Below are positions 16,515 through 24,573 of a stretch of DNA of 64,000 nucleotides, in pieces. This stretch comes from CAVVGB01 sp963747715 (lineage in GTDB: Bacteria > Actinomycetota > Thermoleophilia > Gaiellales > Gaiellaceae): NCBI GenBank assembly GCA_963747715.1, contig CAVVGB010000009.1, forward strand, positions 434,001 through 498,000. The letters run 5' to 3'. The notes under the pieces are model-generated. The model saw nothing but the letters and a program-made list of their open reading frames with translations. It had not been told where the DNA came from and did not search any database. Position 1 is the stretch's first letter. Each line of letters begins with the position of its first letter. The position numbers and the translations under genes are program-made.

Positions 16515-17459
16515 TTGCTTCTTCCTAACGCGGTCATCGCTGGAGCTCCAAAATCGGGAACGACATCCTTGTTCCGCTGGTTGAGTGACCACCCTGAAGT
16601 CTGCGGGTCGAACGTCAAGGAACCGCGTTACCTGATGGATCCTGAGTCTTTCTTCTTCAAGAAGGCATCGAACTTCCGCGACCATGGCTACGAGGGGTAC
16701 GCGGCGTATTTCAATCACTGCGAAGGCTCATCGGCCAGGGTGATCCTGGAGGCAACGCCGAGCTATCTGTATCAGCGGACCGCGCCTGGGGTCCTCTCTC
16801 AGATCGAGCCCACGCCGAACGTCTTCTTCGTCCTACGAAAGCCTTCGGAGCGCGCCTACTCGCATTTCCGCTATTTCAAGGACACGAAAGTTCGTATCGG
16901 GCAGCGAGTCGAGTTTCGCGAGTTCGTCGAACTGGCGCTGCGAGAGGATCCACTGCTAGCTGAGATCACAACCGAAGCAGCGGCGAGGATCATCGCGAAC
17001 AGCCGCTACGCCGATTATCTCCCGATTTGGCTCGACAAGTTCCCTCGTGAACGACTTCATTTCTTCCTCTTCGAAGAAATGACCAAGGACCAACGGGCAT
17101 TCGTGAAGCTCGTTGCCGAGGGGCTCGGCTTGGATCCACTCTTCTTCGATACCTACGACTTCAAGCGGTGGAACGAGAGTTTTCAGATCAAGCACCCGCG
17201 CATGCACACCATCAGGAGGGAGATCGGGCGGCACCTTCCAGCAGGAGCGAGAAAGCGATTGAAAGCGACGACTGCATCGTCTTACGCGCGCATCAACTTC
17301 GGTTCGGCCCGTTCGGAGCGTACGGACGACGAGGTGAAGGTGTTGGCCGAGCTAGATCAGTACTTCGAGCCCTTCAACGAGCGCCTCGCCGAGGTGACCA
17401 GCCTAGACCTCACACCCTGGCGTGAAGGCGCGAGTGAAGCCGTCCACGCCGGACGCTAG
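16515..17459 (+). CDS. PAPS-dependent sulfotransferase
   Basis: A 314-aa cytosolic sulfotransferase. The 5'-phosphosulfate loop is VIAGAPKSGTTSLFRWL (residues ~7-23) and the 3'-phosphate-binding segment is FVLRKPSERAYSHF, both diagnostic for carbohydrate/lipid sulfotransferases using PAPS. A C-terminal block LPAGARKRLKATTASSYARI is shared with the paralogue at 19592. The TTG start has GGAGAGA about 9 nt upstream. It should transfer sulfate to a hydroxyl on the exopolysaccharide or its lipid-linked unit. Its 3' end overlaps the convergent secreted PKD protein by 4 bp. No PAPS-synthesis genes are present in the window. Confidence 0.87.
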   Translation: MLLPNAVIAGAPKSGTTSLFRWLSDHPEVCGSNVKEPRYLMDPESFFFKKASNFRDHGYEGYAAYFNHCEGSSARVILEATPSYLYQRTAPGVLSQIEPTPNVFFVLRKPSERAYSHFRYFKDTKVRIGQRVEFREFVELALREDPLLAEITTEAAARIIANSRYADYLPIWLDKFPRERLHFFLFEEMTKDQRAFVKLVAEGLGLDPLFFDTYDFKRWNESFQIKHPRMHTIRREIGRHLPAGARKRLKATTASSYARINFGSARSERTDDEVKVLAELDQYFEPFNERLAEVTSLDLTPWREGASEAVHAGR

Positions 17460-19447
17460 CTCTGAGTGAGAACGAGTTGCGGGCTGTTCGCCCCTTCTTT
17501 ACTCGAGAACCAGGCTGCATCGGAAGACGCGCCAACGAGCGCGAAGCTGTACGTCCCGTCTCCTCCGATCAGGTTGCCGAGGCTGATCTCGATCCAGGTT
17601 CCAAGTGGCGCCGCGCCTCCCGGTGCGATCCGCGTAGCACCGATCTGGGGAGCCGTCGACCACGTGACGGTCCCTTCGCTCCACGTTGTGTCCGCTGGGT
17701 AGAGATTGCCGGCGTTCGGACTTGCGTCCAGGACGAAAAGACGCAGCTTGGCGGACGTGATCGTGCCGGTGATGCCGCTCACGGTGAACTTGAGGAACGA
17801 GTTTGTCTGCCCGGTCCCTTTCCATGAACGCAGATCGGTGAGGGCGCCGTTGACCTCGTCAGGACGATTCGAACGCACGAACGCATCGTCGCTCGGAGTG
17901 AACGTGAGCGTCGGGCCGCCGGTCGACACGGTGATGTAGTCCGTCTTCGTCATGCTGCTGGAACCAGACGTGTTCGACACGGTCAACTTCACCGAGTACG
18001 CTCCAGGGCTCGTGTAGACGAAGCTCGGGTTCTGCTGAGTCGAGTCCGTCGTTCCGTCGTTCTGGAAGTCCCACTCCCACGACGTCGGGCCGCCGCTCGA
18101 CGTGTCCGTGAATTGAACCGACAGCGGAGCGGTGCCACTCGTGGGTGAAGCGGAGAACGCGGCCGTAGGCGCCGTTCCCCCGCCGCCTCCCAGCGAGAAG
18201 TACTGGTGGAAATAGACCTGCTGCCCACTCGCGAGGACGACAAGACCGGTCGCGGGACTGACGTTCTGCTTCGTCGAGGTCGCGTTGTTGAGCTCGCCGT
18301 CCGCGTTCTTGATCACGAGCGTCCCCTTGCCGGCGGCAAAGGCGATGGAGCTCATGGGAGACGTCTTCTCGTAGATGCCCCCTCCCGACTCGGGTGAGGT
18401 CGCGAAGACATGGATCCTCTGGTTGTCCTCGTCCAGCTCGACGATCGGCCGCGTGTGGCTGTCTCGCTTCTGCCCAACGGTCGCGCTCGTCCAGCTGCCC
18501 GAAGTGCTGCGGACGAGCAGGACGACCAGCGGGTCGGTGGAGCCATCCCGAGAGGTCTTGACGACGGCATAGACCCGTCCGCTGGAGTCGGTTTTCAAGT
18601 TCACGTGGTCGTCCGCCAGACCAGGACCCGAGAGCGCGATCTCGCCGCTCCAGGTCGTGTCGGGGCTCGAGTCGTCATGAACGGCGAAGTAGTCCGTACC
18701 GTTGGTCTGGTTCGTCCAGAAAACGCCGACCTTCCCGGCGAAGGCGATCACCGCCGAGACGTCGTCGCTGTTGAACGTTGTCTTCGTCCCAGCCACGGTG
18801 GGAGTGAACGGCGTGCCCCAGGCCGCGTCGTTACATCCCGGGTTGCAGACACTCGTGTTGACGACAAATGTTGCTCCCTGTTTCCACGTCGCCCAGAGCT
18901 GCCCCGTCGAGTCCTTCGCGATCGTCAGGGCTTCGGTCTTGTAGTTGCCGATCTGCACCGGGAAGCCGCCGTCGAGCGAGTAGCTGTCCGTGGTCGCGTC
19001 GTAGCTGTAGCGGTAGAGCCGAGCCGGAGAACCAGACGACGATCCGCTCGAGAAGATGTGCGAGGCGACATAGAGCTTGCCTGTGCCCGCGTCCCAGAGC
19101 GTGTCGGCGTGCGAGCTCGGGCGATCGTCGAGAACGGTGCCGGTGTCGATCCAGGACTGGTTGGCGGTGTTCAGCCGAAAGATGTGGTAGTCGGCCGCGC
19201 TCTGGGACCACATGCTGGCCCACCAGAAGCCGTCGTTCCACCAGAGCTTGCTTTCCGGCTTCTCGCTCGTCGGCCCTCCGCCGGCGCCCGCCGTCGACGG
19301 GCCTTCAAACCCGATGTCGCCGGGCGCTGCCTGAGCGGCGGTGGCCTGCGCTGACCAGAAGACGACTGCGCCCGCGACCGCCAGACAGCTCAAGAGAACC
19401 CGTGGGCGCATGACCCCGACGACCGCCCCACTTATCCTCGTAAACAC
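17456..19447 (-). CDS. Large secreted protein: shared N-terminal domain, PKD domain, DNRLRE/CBM96-like domain
   Basis: A 663-aa secreted protein with a signal peptide (residues ~12-40). A domain of about 380 residues begins SEKPESKLWWNDGFWW and contains repeated beta-strand blocks with 'DDHVNLK.DSSGRVYAV', suggesting a beta-propeller. A PKD domain follows (APTAAFSASPTSGTAPLSV to near SMTKTDYITVS), then a DNRLRE/CBM96-like carbohydrate-binding domain (FTPSDDAFVRSNRP... to the end). It is likely to bind extracellular polysaccharide. The GTG start at 19447 has AAAGGGGA a few nt upstream, as in the paralogue at 21903-23420; an internal ATG at 19411 is the alternative. It sits between the two sulfotransferase genes. 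Confidence 0.8.
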   Translation of the reverse strand: MFTRISGAVVGVMRPRVLLSCLAVAGAVVFWSAQATAAQAAPGDIGFEGPSTAGAGGGPTSEKPESKLWWNDGFWWASMWSQSAADYHIFRLNTANQSWIDTGTVLDDRPSSHADTLWDAGTGKLYVASHIFSSGSSSGSPARLYRYSYDATTDSYSLDGGFPVQIGNYKTEALTIAKDSTGQLWATWKQGATFVVNTSVCNPGCNDAAWGTPFTPTVAGTKTTFNSDDVSAVIAFAGKVGVFWTNQTNGTDYFAVHDDSSPDTTWSGEIALSGPGLADDHVNLKTDSSGRVYAVVKTSRDGSTDPLVVLLVRSTSGSWTSATVGQKRDSHTRPIVELDEDNQRIHVFATSPESGGGIYEKTSPMSSIAFAAGKGTLVIKNADGELNNATSTKQNVSPATGLVVLASGQQVYFHQYFSLGGGGGTAPTAAFSASPTSGTAPLSVQFTDTSSGGPTSWEWDFQNDGTTDSTQQNPSFVYTSPGAYSVKLTVSNTSGSSSMTKTDYITVSTGGPTLTFTPSDDAFVRSNRPDEVNGALTDLRSWKGTGQTNSFLKFTVSGITGTITSAKLRLFVLDASPNAGNLYPADTTWSEGTVTWSTAPQIGATRIAPGGAAPLGTWIEISLGNLIGGDGTYSFALVGASSDAAWFSSKEGANSPQLVLTQS

Positions 19448-19591
19448 CGTCCCCTTTCGCCCGCAGAGCGTCCCGGTGCGGATCAGGCGTTGCCCTCAAC
19501 CCGGTGACGACTTTCTCGCGGGCCCCACCCTAGCACGACCTCATTATCACGACGACCCTGCGCATATATCATCACGCCCGGGAACCGGGGC

Positions 19592-20494
19592 ATGCTTCCG
19601 AACGTCGTCATCGCAGGAGCTCCGAAGTGCGGTACGACCTCCCTCTTCGCCTGGCTAGCGGATCATCCCGACGTCTGCGGCTCGGTCATGAAGGAGGCCC
19701 GCTACTTCCTCGATCCGGACGACCCGCTCTTCAAGAAGAAGTCGAACTACGGTGACCATGGGCTGGTCGGATACGAGGCGTATTTTTCGGACTGCGAGGG
19801 GCGGCGGCCGACCCTGGTAGTCGAAGCCACCCCGGTCTACCTCTACCAGCAGTGCGCGCCCGAGGGGCTCGCACGGATCAAGCCGCAGCCGCACATCGTT
19901 CTCGTGCTGCGAAAGCCCTCAGAGCGTGTCTACTCGCACTTTCATTTCTTGCGCGACAGCCACGCTCGCATCGATAGCCGTCTGCCGTTCGACGAGTTCG
20001 TGCAACTCGTGCGTGCCGGCGACCCGCGCATTCCCCACTACGGCCACGCGAAGAGCATCATCGCCCATACCAGGTACGCCGAGTATCTCCCTGCCTGGCT
20101 GGAACGGTTTCCGCCCACGCACCTGCACCTGTTTCTCTTCGAGGACCTCCGGCGGGATCCCGCATCGTTCATGAGGATGTTTGCGCGCCGATTCGACATC
20201 GATCCGTCTTTCTACGACTCCTACTCCTTCTCGCGCAAGAACAGGACATTCCGCATTCGGCGCCCGTGGCTGCACCGCATTCGCAGAGGGGCGGGCCGCC
20301 TGCTGCCGGCCGACGTACGAAAACGGCTCAAGGCATCGACAGCGTCTGCGTATGCGCGTTTGAACATCGAAGCCGCCGGTGGATCGCGCAGCCCTGCCGA
20401 CGACGAGGCGCTCGAGGCGCTTGAGCGGGACTTCGGTCCTGACAACGAACGGCTTGCTGAGCTAACGGGGCTCGACCTGACGGCCTGGCGCTGA
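19592..20494 (+). CDS. PAPS-dependent sulfotransferase (second copy)
   Basis: A 300-aa paralogue of the sulfotransferase at 16515. The 5'-phosphosulfate loop is VIAGAPKCGTTSLFAWLADH and the 3'-phosphate segment is LVLRKPSERVYSHF. The two proteins align along their whole length, including MKEARYFLDPDDPLFKKKSNYGDHG versus the equivalent region of the first copy. ATG 19592 directly precedes the conserved LPNVVIAGAPK. The gene diverges from the secreted PKD protein across about 140 bp. Two related but clearly diverged enzymes suggest sulfation at two positions or of two sugars; this is inference. Confidence 0.87.
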   Translation: MLPNVVIAGAPKCGTTSLFAWLADHPDVCGSVMKEARYFLDPDDPLFKKKSNYGDHGLVGYEAYFSDCEGRRPTLVVEATPVYLYQQCAPEGLARIKPQPHIVLVLRKPSERVYSHFHFLRDSHARIDSRLPFDEFVQLVRAGDPRIPHYGHAKSIIAHTRYAEYLPAWLERFPPTHLHLFLFEDLRRDPASFMRMFARRFDIDPSFYDSYSFSRKNRTFRIRRPWLHRIRRGAGRLLPADVRKRLKASTASAYARLNIEAAGGSRSPADDEALEALERDFGPDNERLAELTGLDLTAWR

Positions 20495-20550
20495 GAGAGG
20501 CTCTGGCGTAGGCACGTAAGGACGACCGGCAACGGGCCGAACGCCCCGGC

Positions 20551-21828
20551 TCAAGGTCGGCCGCCTTGCACCACGGCCCCGATCACCTTCGTCCCGACAG
20601 GCTCGAGGCCGTCGCGCGCCTCCTCCACATCCGCGCGCTTGGTGTATTCCGCCCGAACGACGAGCAGTGTTGCCTTCGTGGCGCGAGCCCAGATGAGCGC
20701 GCCGCGCGAACGGCTCGGAGGAGGGGCGTGGATGATCAAGAGGTCTGCCTCCGCTGAGAGAAGCTTCACGAGGTTTTCTGCCTCCTCGGCGTTGAGACCA
20801 GCTGGTACCTGGCGGGGCAGAGCAAGAACGAGCGGCGCGCCGGAGCGAAGAGCGAAGCGATCGAGGGTCGTGCCTCGGTACGTGAGAGGAGCAGATCGTT
20901 TGACGAGCTGTGCTCCCCCGCCGCGCGCGTCGATCCTGAAGTGGCGCCTGATCCGGTCTCCTTCGAAGTCGGCGAGCACGACACGTTGCCCGTCCTGCGC
21001 GAGGGTGAGAGCGAGCTTCGCCCCGACTGCGCTGCTGGCCTCCGCCCCTTCGGCTCCGACCAGGACGAGGCTGCGCGGCGCTGCTTCGTCGCTTGCCACG
21101 GTGATCCGGGTGGCCAGCCGCCGATAGTCGCCCCACTCTTCGGGGGAGCTTCGCGTCGGATCGAGGAGCGAGGTCCGCATTCGGGGCCACGCCCCGTTCA
21201 CCGAACCGAGGAGGGGAAAGCCGCCGACTTCCACGAGATCGACCTCGTCCGTCACCTTCGAGCGGCGAGCTTCGACGACCAGGGCAAACGCGAGAGCGCC
21301 GAAGACCCCTGCTAGGGCGCCGAACTCGAGCAGCAACGGAGACAGGGGCCGCACTCGGGCTGCGGAGGCTGCCGGTTCGATCAGCTCGATTTGCGTCCGC
21401 CCCGTCACCGGGGCGGCGGAGGTCGTGGCAGCAGCGGCGACGTACCGCTCGAGGCCAGCGGCCAGGGCATTCGCCAGCGCGATGGCGCGGGAACGGTCGG
21501 TGTCACCGGCACGAATCGTGATGATTCGAGTGTCACGATCCGCCTCCCCCCTGACATTCGCGCGCACTTCCTCGACGGAAAGGGGTGAGCCCGTCGACCG
21601 GAGAGCGTAGGCCACGACGGGCGTGCTCCTCACGATCTCCGCATAGGTCGGAATCTCAGCGGACTCCCTGGCGCCGGCCTGGACGAGGACCTGAGCCTTC
21701 GCCTCATACCTGGGCGTCGCGCGCGTCCCGGACAGGTAGGCGACCAGTGCGCCGCCGGCCCCGGCGACCGCAATGAGCAACCACCATCTCCGCAAGAACG
21801 AGGCCGGGTGGATACGCGGGTTTCGCAT
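20551..21828 (-). CDS. Wzz-type polysaccharide co-polymerase with degenerate ATPase domain
   Basis: A 425-aa paralogue of the protein at 2438-3670. It has membrane helix 13-32 (RRWWLLIAVAGAGGALVAYL), a Wzz-like extracytoplasmic region, a second helix near 180-205, and a cytoplasmic domain. Where a P-loop is expected it reads VGAEGAEASSAVGAKLALTL, so the Walker A lysine/serine pair is missing; VVLADFEGD replaces Walker A'. ATP binding by this copy is therefore doubtful. No tyrosine-rich tail is present. It probably sets chain length or forms a mixed complex with the other Wzz. GAGAGG precedes the ATG. It is transcribed after a strong hairpin that separates it from the RTX protein gene. Confidence 0.8.
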   Translation of the reverse strand: MRNPRIHPASFLRRWWLLIAVAGAGGALVAYLSGTRATPRYEAKAQVLVQAGARESAEIPTYAEIVRSTPVVAYALRSTGSPLSVEEVRANVRGEADRDTRIITIRAGDTDRSRAIALANALAAGLERYVAAAATTSAAPVTGRTQIELIEPAASAARVRPLSPLLLEFGALAGVFGALAFALVVEARRSKVTDEVDLVEVGGFPLLGSVNGAWPRMRTSLLDPTRSSPEEWGDYRRLATRITVASDEAAPRSLVLVGAEGAEASSAVGAKLALTLAQDGQRVVLADFEGDRIRRHFRIDARGGGAQLVKRSAPLTYRGTTLDRFALRSGAPLVLALPRQVPAGLNAEEAENLVKLLSAEADLLIIHAPPPSRSRGALIWARATKATLLVVRAEYTKRADVEEARDGLEPVGTKVIGAVVQGGRP

Positions 21829-21861
21829 GGCCTCTCAGAGTAGTCCTAGGTGAATGAAGCG

Positions 21862-21897
21862 GCGAGCTGCGGGGGCCCGGAGGCCCCCGCAGCTCGC
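21862..21897 (-). terminator. Strong GC-rich hairpin, probable terminator of the RTX-protein gene
   Basis: A perfect 16-bp inverted repeat (arms 21862-21877 and 21882-21897) with a 4-nt CGGA loop begins 6 bp after the stop of the secreted RTX protein on the minus strand. No T-run follows, as is common in high-GC actinobacteria. It also lies just before the start of the wzz-like gene and may insulate it. Confidence 0.6.
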
Positions 21898-21902
21898 TGG
21901 CG

Positions 21903-23420
21903 CTAGAAGATCACCTCGATCGAGCGCCGAACGTCACGTGCGTCGACTCGCGCTCGGTCACGGCCTGGGCCGCCTTTGTCGACATCGCGGAACGCGTCCC
22001 GGGAGTAGAACGTGTCTCTCCCTCCCCCGCCGACGAGGCGATCGTTACCCGCGAGGCCCTTCAGGACGTCGTTCCCACCGAGCCCGCAGAGGGCGTCGTT
22101 CCCCCTTGTGCCGACGAGTCTGTTGGGTCCCGAGGTGCCTCTGATGCACCGGATGATCTGGAAGTAGGCATGCCAGTACCGCTTCGTGGCCCGGTTCGTG
22201 GCCAGCACGAGCAGGCGGGTCGAGTTGCTGATCGTCTGCTTGGTGGAGGTCGGGTCGCCCATCTTGCTCCCCGTGTCATGGATCACGCGCGCCCCGGCCG
22301 AAAGCTCCGGGAAGCCGATGGTGTCGAGCCTCGAAGCCTTCATGTAGATGGCCGTGTAGAAAATCGTTGCTTCGAACACGCGAATCCGGTTGTGCTGCTC
22401 GTCCAAAAGGACGATCGGGCGGGTGCGATCGAGCGACGCTCGCGAGACCGTGTTGTTCGTCCAGCTTCCGTCGGTGGCACGGCGACTCAGCACCGTGCCC
22501 GCCCTCGTCGACCCGGAGTACTTCGTTTTCGTCACCGCGTAGACGCGACCGAGCGAATCCGCTTTGAGGTTGATGTGGTCGTCGGCCAGCTTCGGCTCGG
22601 TCGGACCGCCGAGCACCGGTTCCTGCGAGCTCCATGACCCGAGCGCCTGACCGTCCGTGTGGAAGCTGAATCGCATCTGCCCCACCCCAGCGCCCGTGTT
22701 GCTCCACAGCACGCCGACCTTGTCGCCGCCGAACCGGACGACGGACGAGATGTCGTCAGGGGCAACGTCGTCCAGGGAGTGAGGCTGCGCCGAGAAGTCA
22801 CAGTTCGACATGGCTCCCCCGACGCAGTCCCCGTTCGACTTGTTGACGTAGGCGTGGTGCTGCGTGCCGCCGGCGTCCTCCTGCACCCACGTCGCCCAGA
22901 TCACGCCGTCCGAGTCAGTGTCGATGACGAGCGTCTCGCTCTTCTGAGCGTTGATCACCGACGTCCCGTCCAGCGAGTAGGTATTCGATCCCGGGTCGTA
23001 GCTGAAGCGGTAGAGGCGCATCGAGTCTGACGTGTCCGGCGTCGCGTCGAAGTTGGCGACGTCGACGAACTTGTGCGAGGCGACGAAGAGCTTGCTCCCG
23101 GTCCACAAGACGTCCTGACGTGTGCTTCCGCGCGCGTCAACGAGGACGCCCGTGTCGACCCACCTTTGGGACCGCCATGTCAACCGGACGATGTGGTATT
23201 CCACCCCGGTGGCGCTGGGCATGGCCATGACGCCCCACCAGAAGCCGTCATTGAACCAGAGCTTGCTCTCGGGCTTCGACGTCGTCGGCTGGCCGCTCGT
23301 TCCGGCCGGGTAAGCAGAACCTCGTAGCCCGTCATCGGCCCGGGCGAGGCCCGGAGCGAGCCCTGCGGCGAGGAGGCCGCAGAGGATCGTGCACGCAGCG
23401 AGAACGGTTCTAGTTTTCAT
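21903..23420 (-). CDS. Large secreted protein: shared N-terminal domain plus RTX calcium-binding repeats
   Basis: A protein of about 505 aa. MKTRTVLAACTILCGLLAAG...ARA is a clear signal peptide. Residues ~30-430 align with the N-terminal domain of the protein at 17456-19447 (SKPESKLWFNDGFWWG, the VDTGVLVD block, LADDHINLKADSLGRVYAV). The C-terminus instead carries RTX nonapeptide-like repeats: GTRGNDALC, GLGGNDVLK, GLAGNDRLV, GGGGRDTFY, followed by a short basic/acidic tail. RTX repeats bind calcium extracellularly. The start is ATG 23420, with AAAGGGGAG about 4 nt upstream. No type I secretion genes are nearby, so the Sec signal peptide is probably used. Confidence 0.8.
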   Translation of the reverse strand: MKTRTVLAACTILCGLLAAGLAPGLARADDGLRGSAYPAGTSGQPTTSKPESKLWFNDGFWWGVMAMPSATGVEYHIVRLTWRSQRWVDTGVLVDARGSTRQDVLWTGSKLFVASHKFVDVANFDATPDTSDSMRLYRFSYDPGSNTYSLDGTSVINAQKSETLVIDTDSDGVIWATWVQEDAGGTQHHAYVNKSNGDCVGGAMSNCDFSAQPHSLDDVAPDDISSVVRFGGDKVGVLWSNTGAGVGQMRFSFHTDGQALGSWSSQEPVLGGPTEPKLADDHINLKADSLGRVYAVTKTKYSGSTRAGTVLSRRATDGSWTNNTVSRASLDRTRPIVLLDEQHNRIRVFEATIFYTAIYMKASRLDTIGFPELSAGARVIHDTGSKMGDPTSTKQTISNSTRLLVLATNRATKRYWHAYFQIIRCIRGTSGPNRLVGTRGNDALCGLGGNDVLKGLAGNDRLVGGGGRDTFYSRDAFRDVDKGGPGRDRARVDARDVRRSIEVIF

Positions 23421-23493
23421 CAACTCCCCTTTCAGGTCGTGTCCGGAGTAGAGGCCGAGCCGCAATGCCCCCACCGTGTCCCCTCGCGGGAAC

Positions 23494-24573
23494 TTATCGT
23501 TTTGAAGTCGTGTGGTGCAGCCGCAGTGTGTTAGCGATCCGTGAACCTCCCTCGTTGAATCTCGGTCTCTGCCACCAGGGCAGGAGCTGGGCGCGGATGA
23601 GCGGAAGCGAAGAGGCTCGACCGACGTTGATGCGCCTCAGGCTCAACCAATTCGGTTGCTGCAGGTCGTTCGTGCCTCGCTCCGTCGTAAACGCGAGTTC
23701 GAACCCTTCGGCCGCAAGCACGCGAGCGATCTTCGGGTTCTCGCCGCCTGCGGGATACGCGAAAACGCGGGGGACCGGGCCCACTTCCCGCGTGAGGTCC
23801 TCGAGCGATCCGAGGATCTCCTTCCGTGCGGCCTCGACCGGGATCCGGTCGAGCAGAGGGTGGGTCCGGGAATGAGGTGCAAGAGCAACTCCCTCGGCCT
23901 GGAGCCGGCGCAGCTCGCGCCACGAGAGGACCGCGGACCGCGCGGGACGCGCGCCGAGAGAGTCGCAGAGGTCATCGACGACGGCCATCGCCTCCTCGTG
24001 CGGCAGCGACTTCACCACACTCCGAAGCCGCCTGTACGCGGAAAGACGGTCGGCGCTCGAGGCAAGCCGAAGCGTTCCGACAGGAGTGTCGATCGTTCGT
24101 ACCGGTCGCGCCGAGCTGAGGGCGGCGTACAGCCTGTCCCACCAGAATGCCCGCCCTGGATCGCCTGGGTAGGCCGTGGGGACGAAGAGGACGACCGGGA
24201 TTCCCTGCCGCTTGAGGATCGGCCAGGCTTGCTCGGCGAAATCGCGGTAGCCGTCGTCGAAGGTGACGAGAACCGAGCGAAGCGGCAACCGGGCCTCTCC
24301 GCGGCGGACGGCGAGAAGCTCCTCGAGCGCGAGCACCCGGTGCCGCGCGGCGAGAAAGCGCATCTGCTCCTCGAATTCGGATGGCCCCGCGCTGATCAGG
24401 CCGGGGTAGAGAAGCTCCGTCTCGACGGGGTCGCCGATGCGGTGGTACGTGAGAACGGCCAGCGCATTGGGTCGGGCGCGGGCCGCACGGTCGAGCACAT
24501 CGACCAGCCAAGCGAAGCCCCTTCCGCGCGTGGCCGCGAGCGCAGGCCGCCGAAGCAACGTCTCCGCCCTCAC
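23494..24573 (-). CDS. Polysaccharide deacetylase (NodB/CE4 family)
   Basis: A 359-aa CE4-family protein. NALAVLTYHRIGD and the metal/catalytic motif SVLVTFDDGYRDFAEQAWPI mark the NodB homology domain. PHSRTHPLLDRI supplies the H-x3-H zinc ligands, and RVFAYPAGG matches the conserved motif after it. No signal peptide is evident, so it may act on cytoplasmic or membrane-associated intermediates rather than finished polymer. The GTG start overlaps the ATP-grasp stop by 4 nt. It is the last gene of the nine-gene minus-strand operon. The role is probably removal of acetyl groups from N-acetylated sugars; the exact substrate is unknown. Confidence 0.85.
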   Translation of the reverse strand: MRAETLLRRPALAATRGRGFAWLVDVLDRAARARPNALAVLTYHRIGDPVETELLYPGLISAGPSEFEEQMRFLAARHRVLALEELLAVRRGEARLPLRSVLVTFDDGYRDFAEQAWPILKRQGIPVVLFVPTAYPGDPGRAFWWDRLYAALSSARPVRTIDTPVGTLRLASSADRLSAYRRLRSVVKSLPHEEAMAVVDDLCDSLGARPARSAVLSWRELRRLQAEGVALAPHSRTHPLLDRIPVEAARKEILGSLEDLTREVGPVPRVFAYPAGGENPKIARVLAAEGFELAFTTERGTNDLQQPNWLSLRRINVGRASSLPLIRAQLLPWWQRPRFNEGGSRIANTLRLHHTTSKR

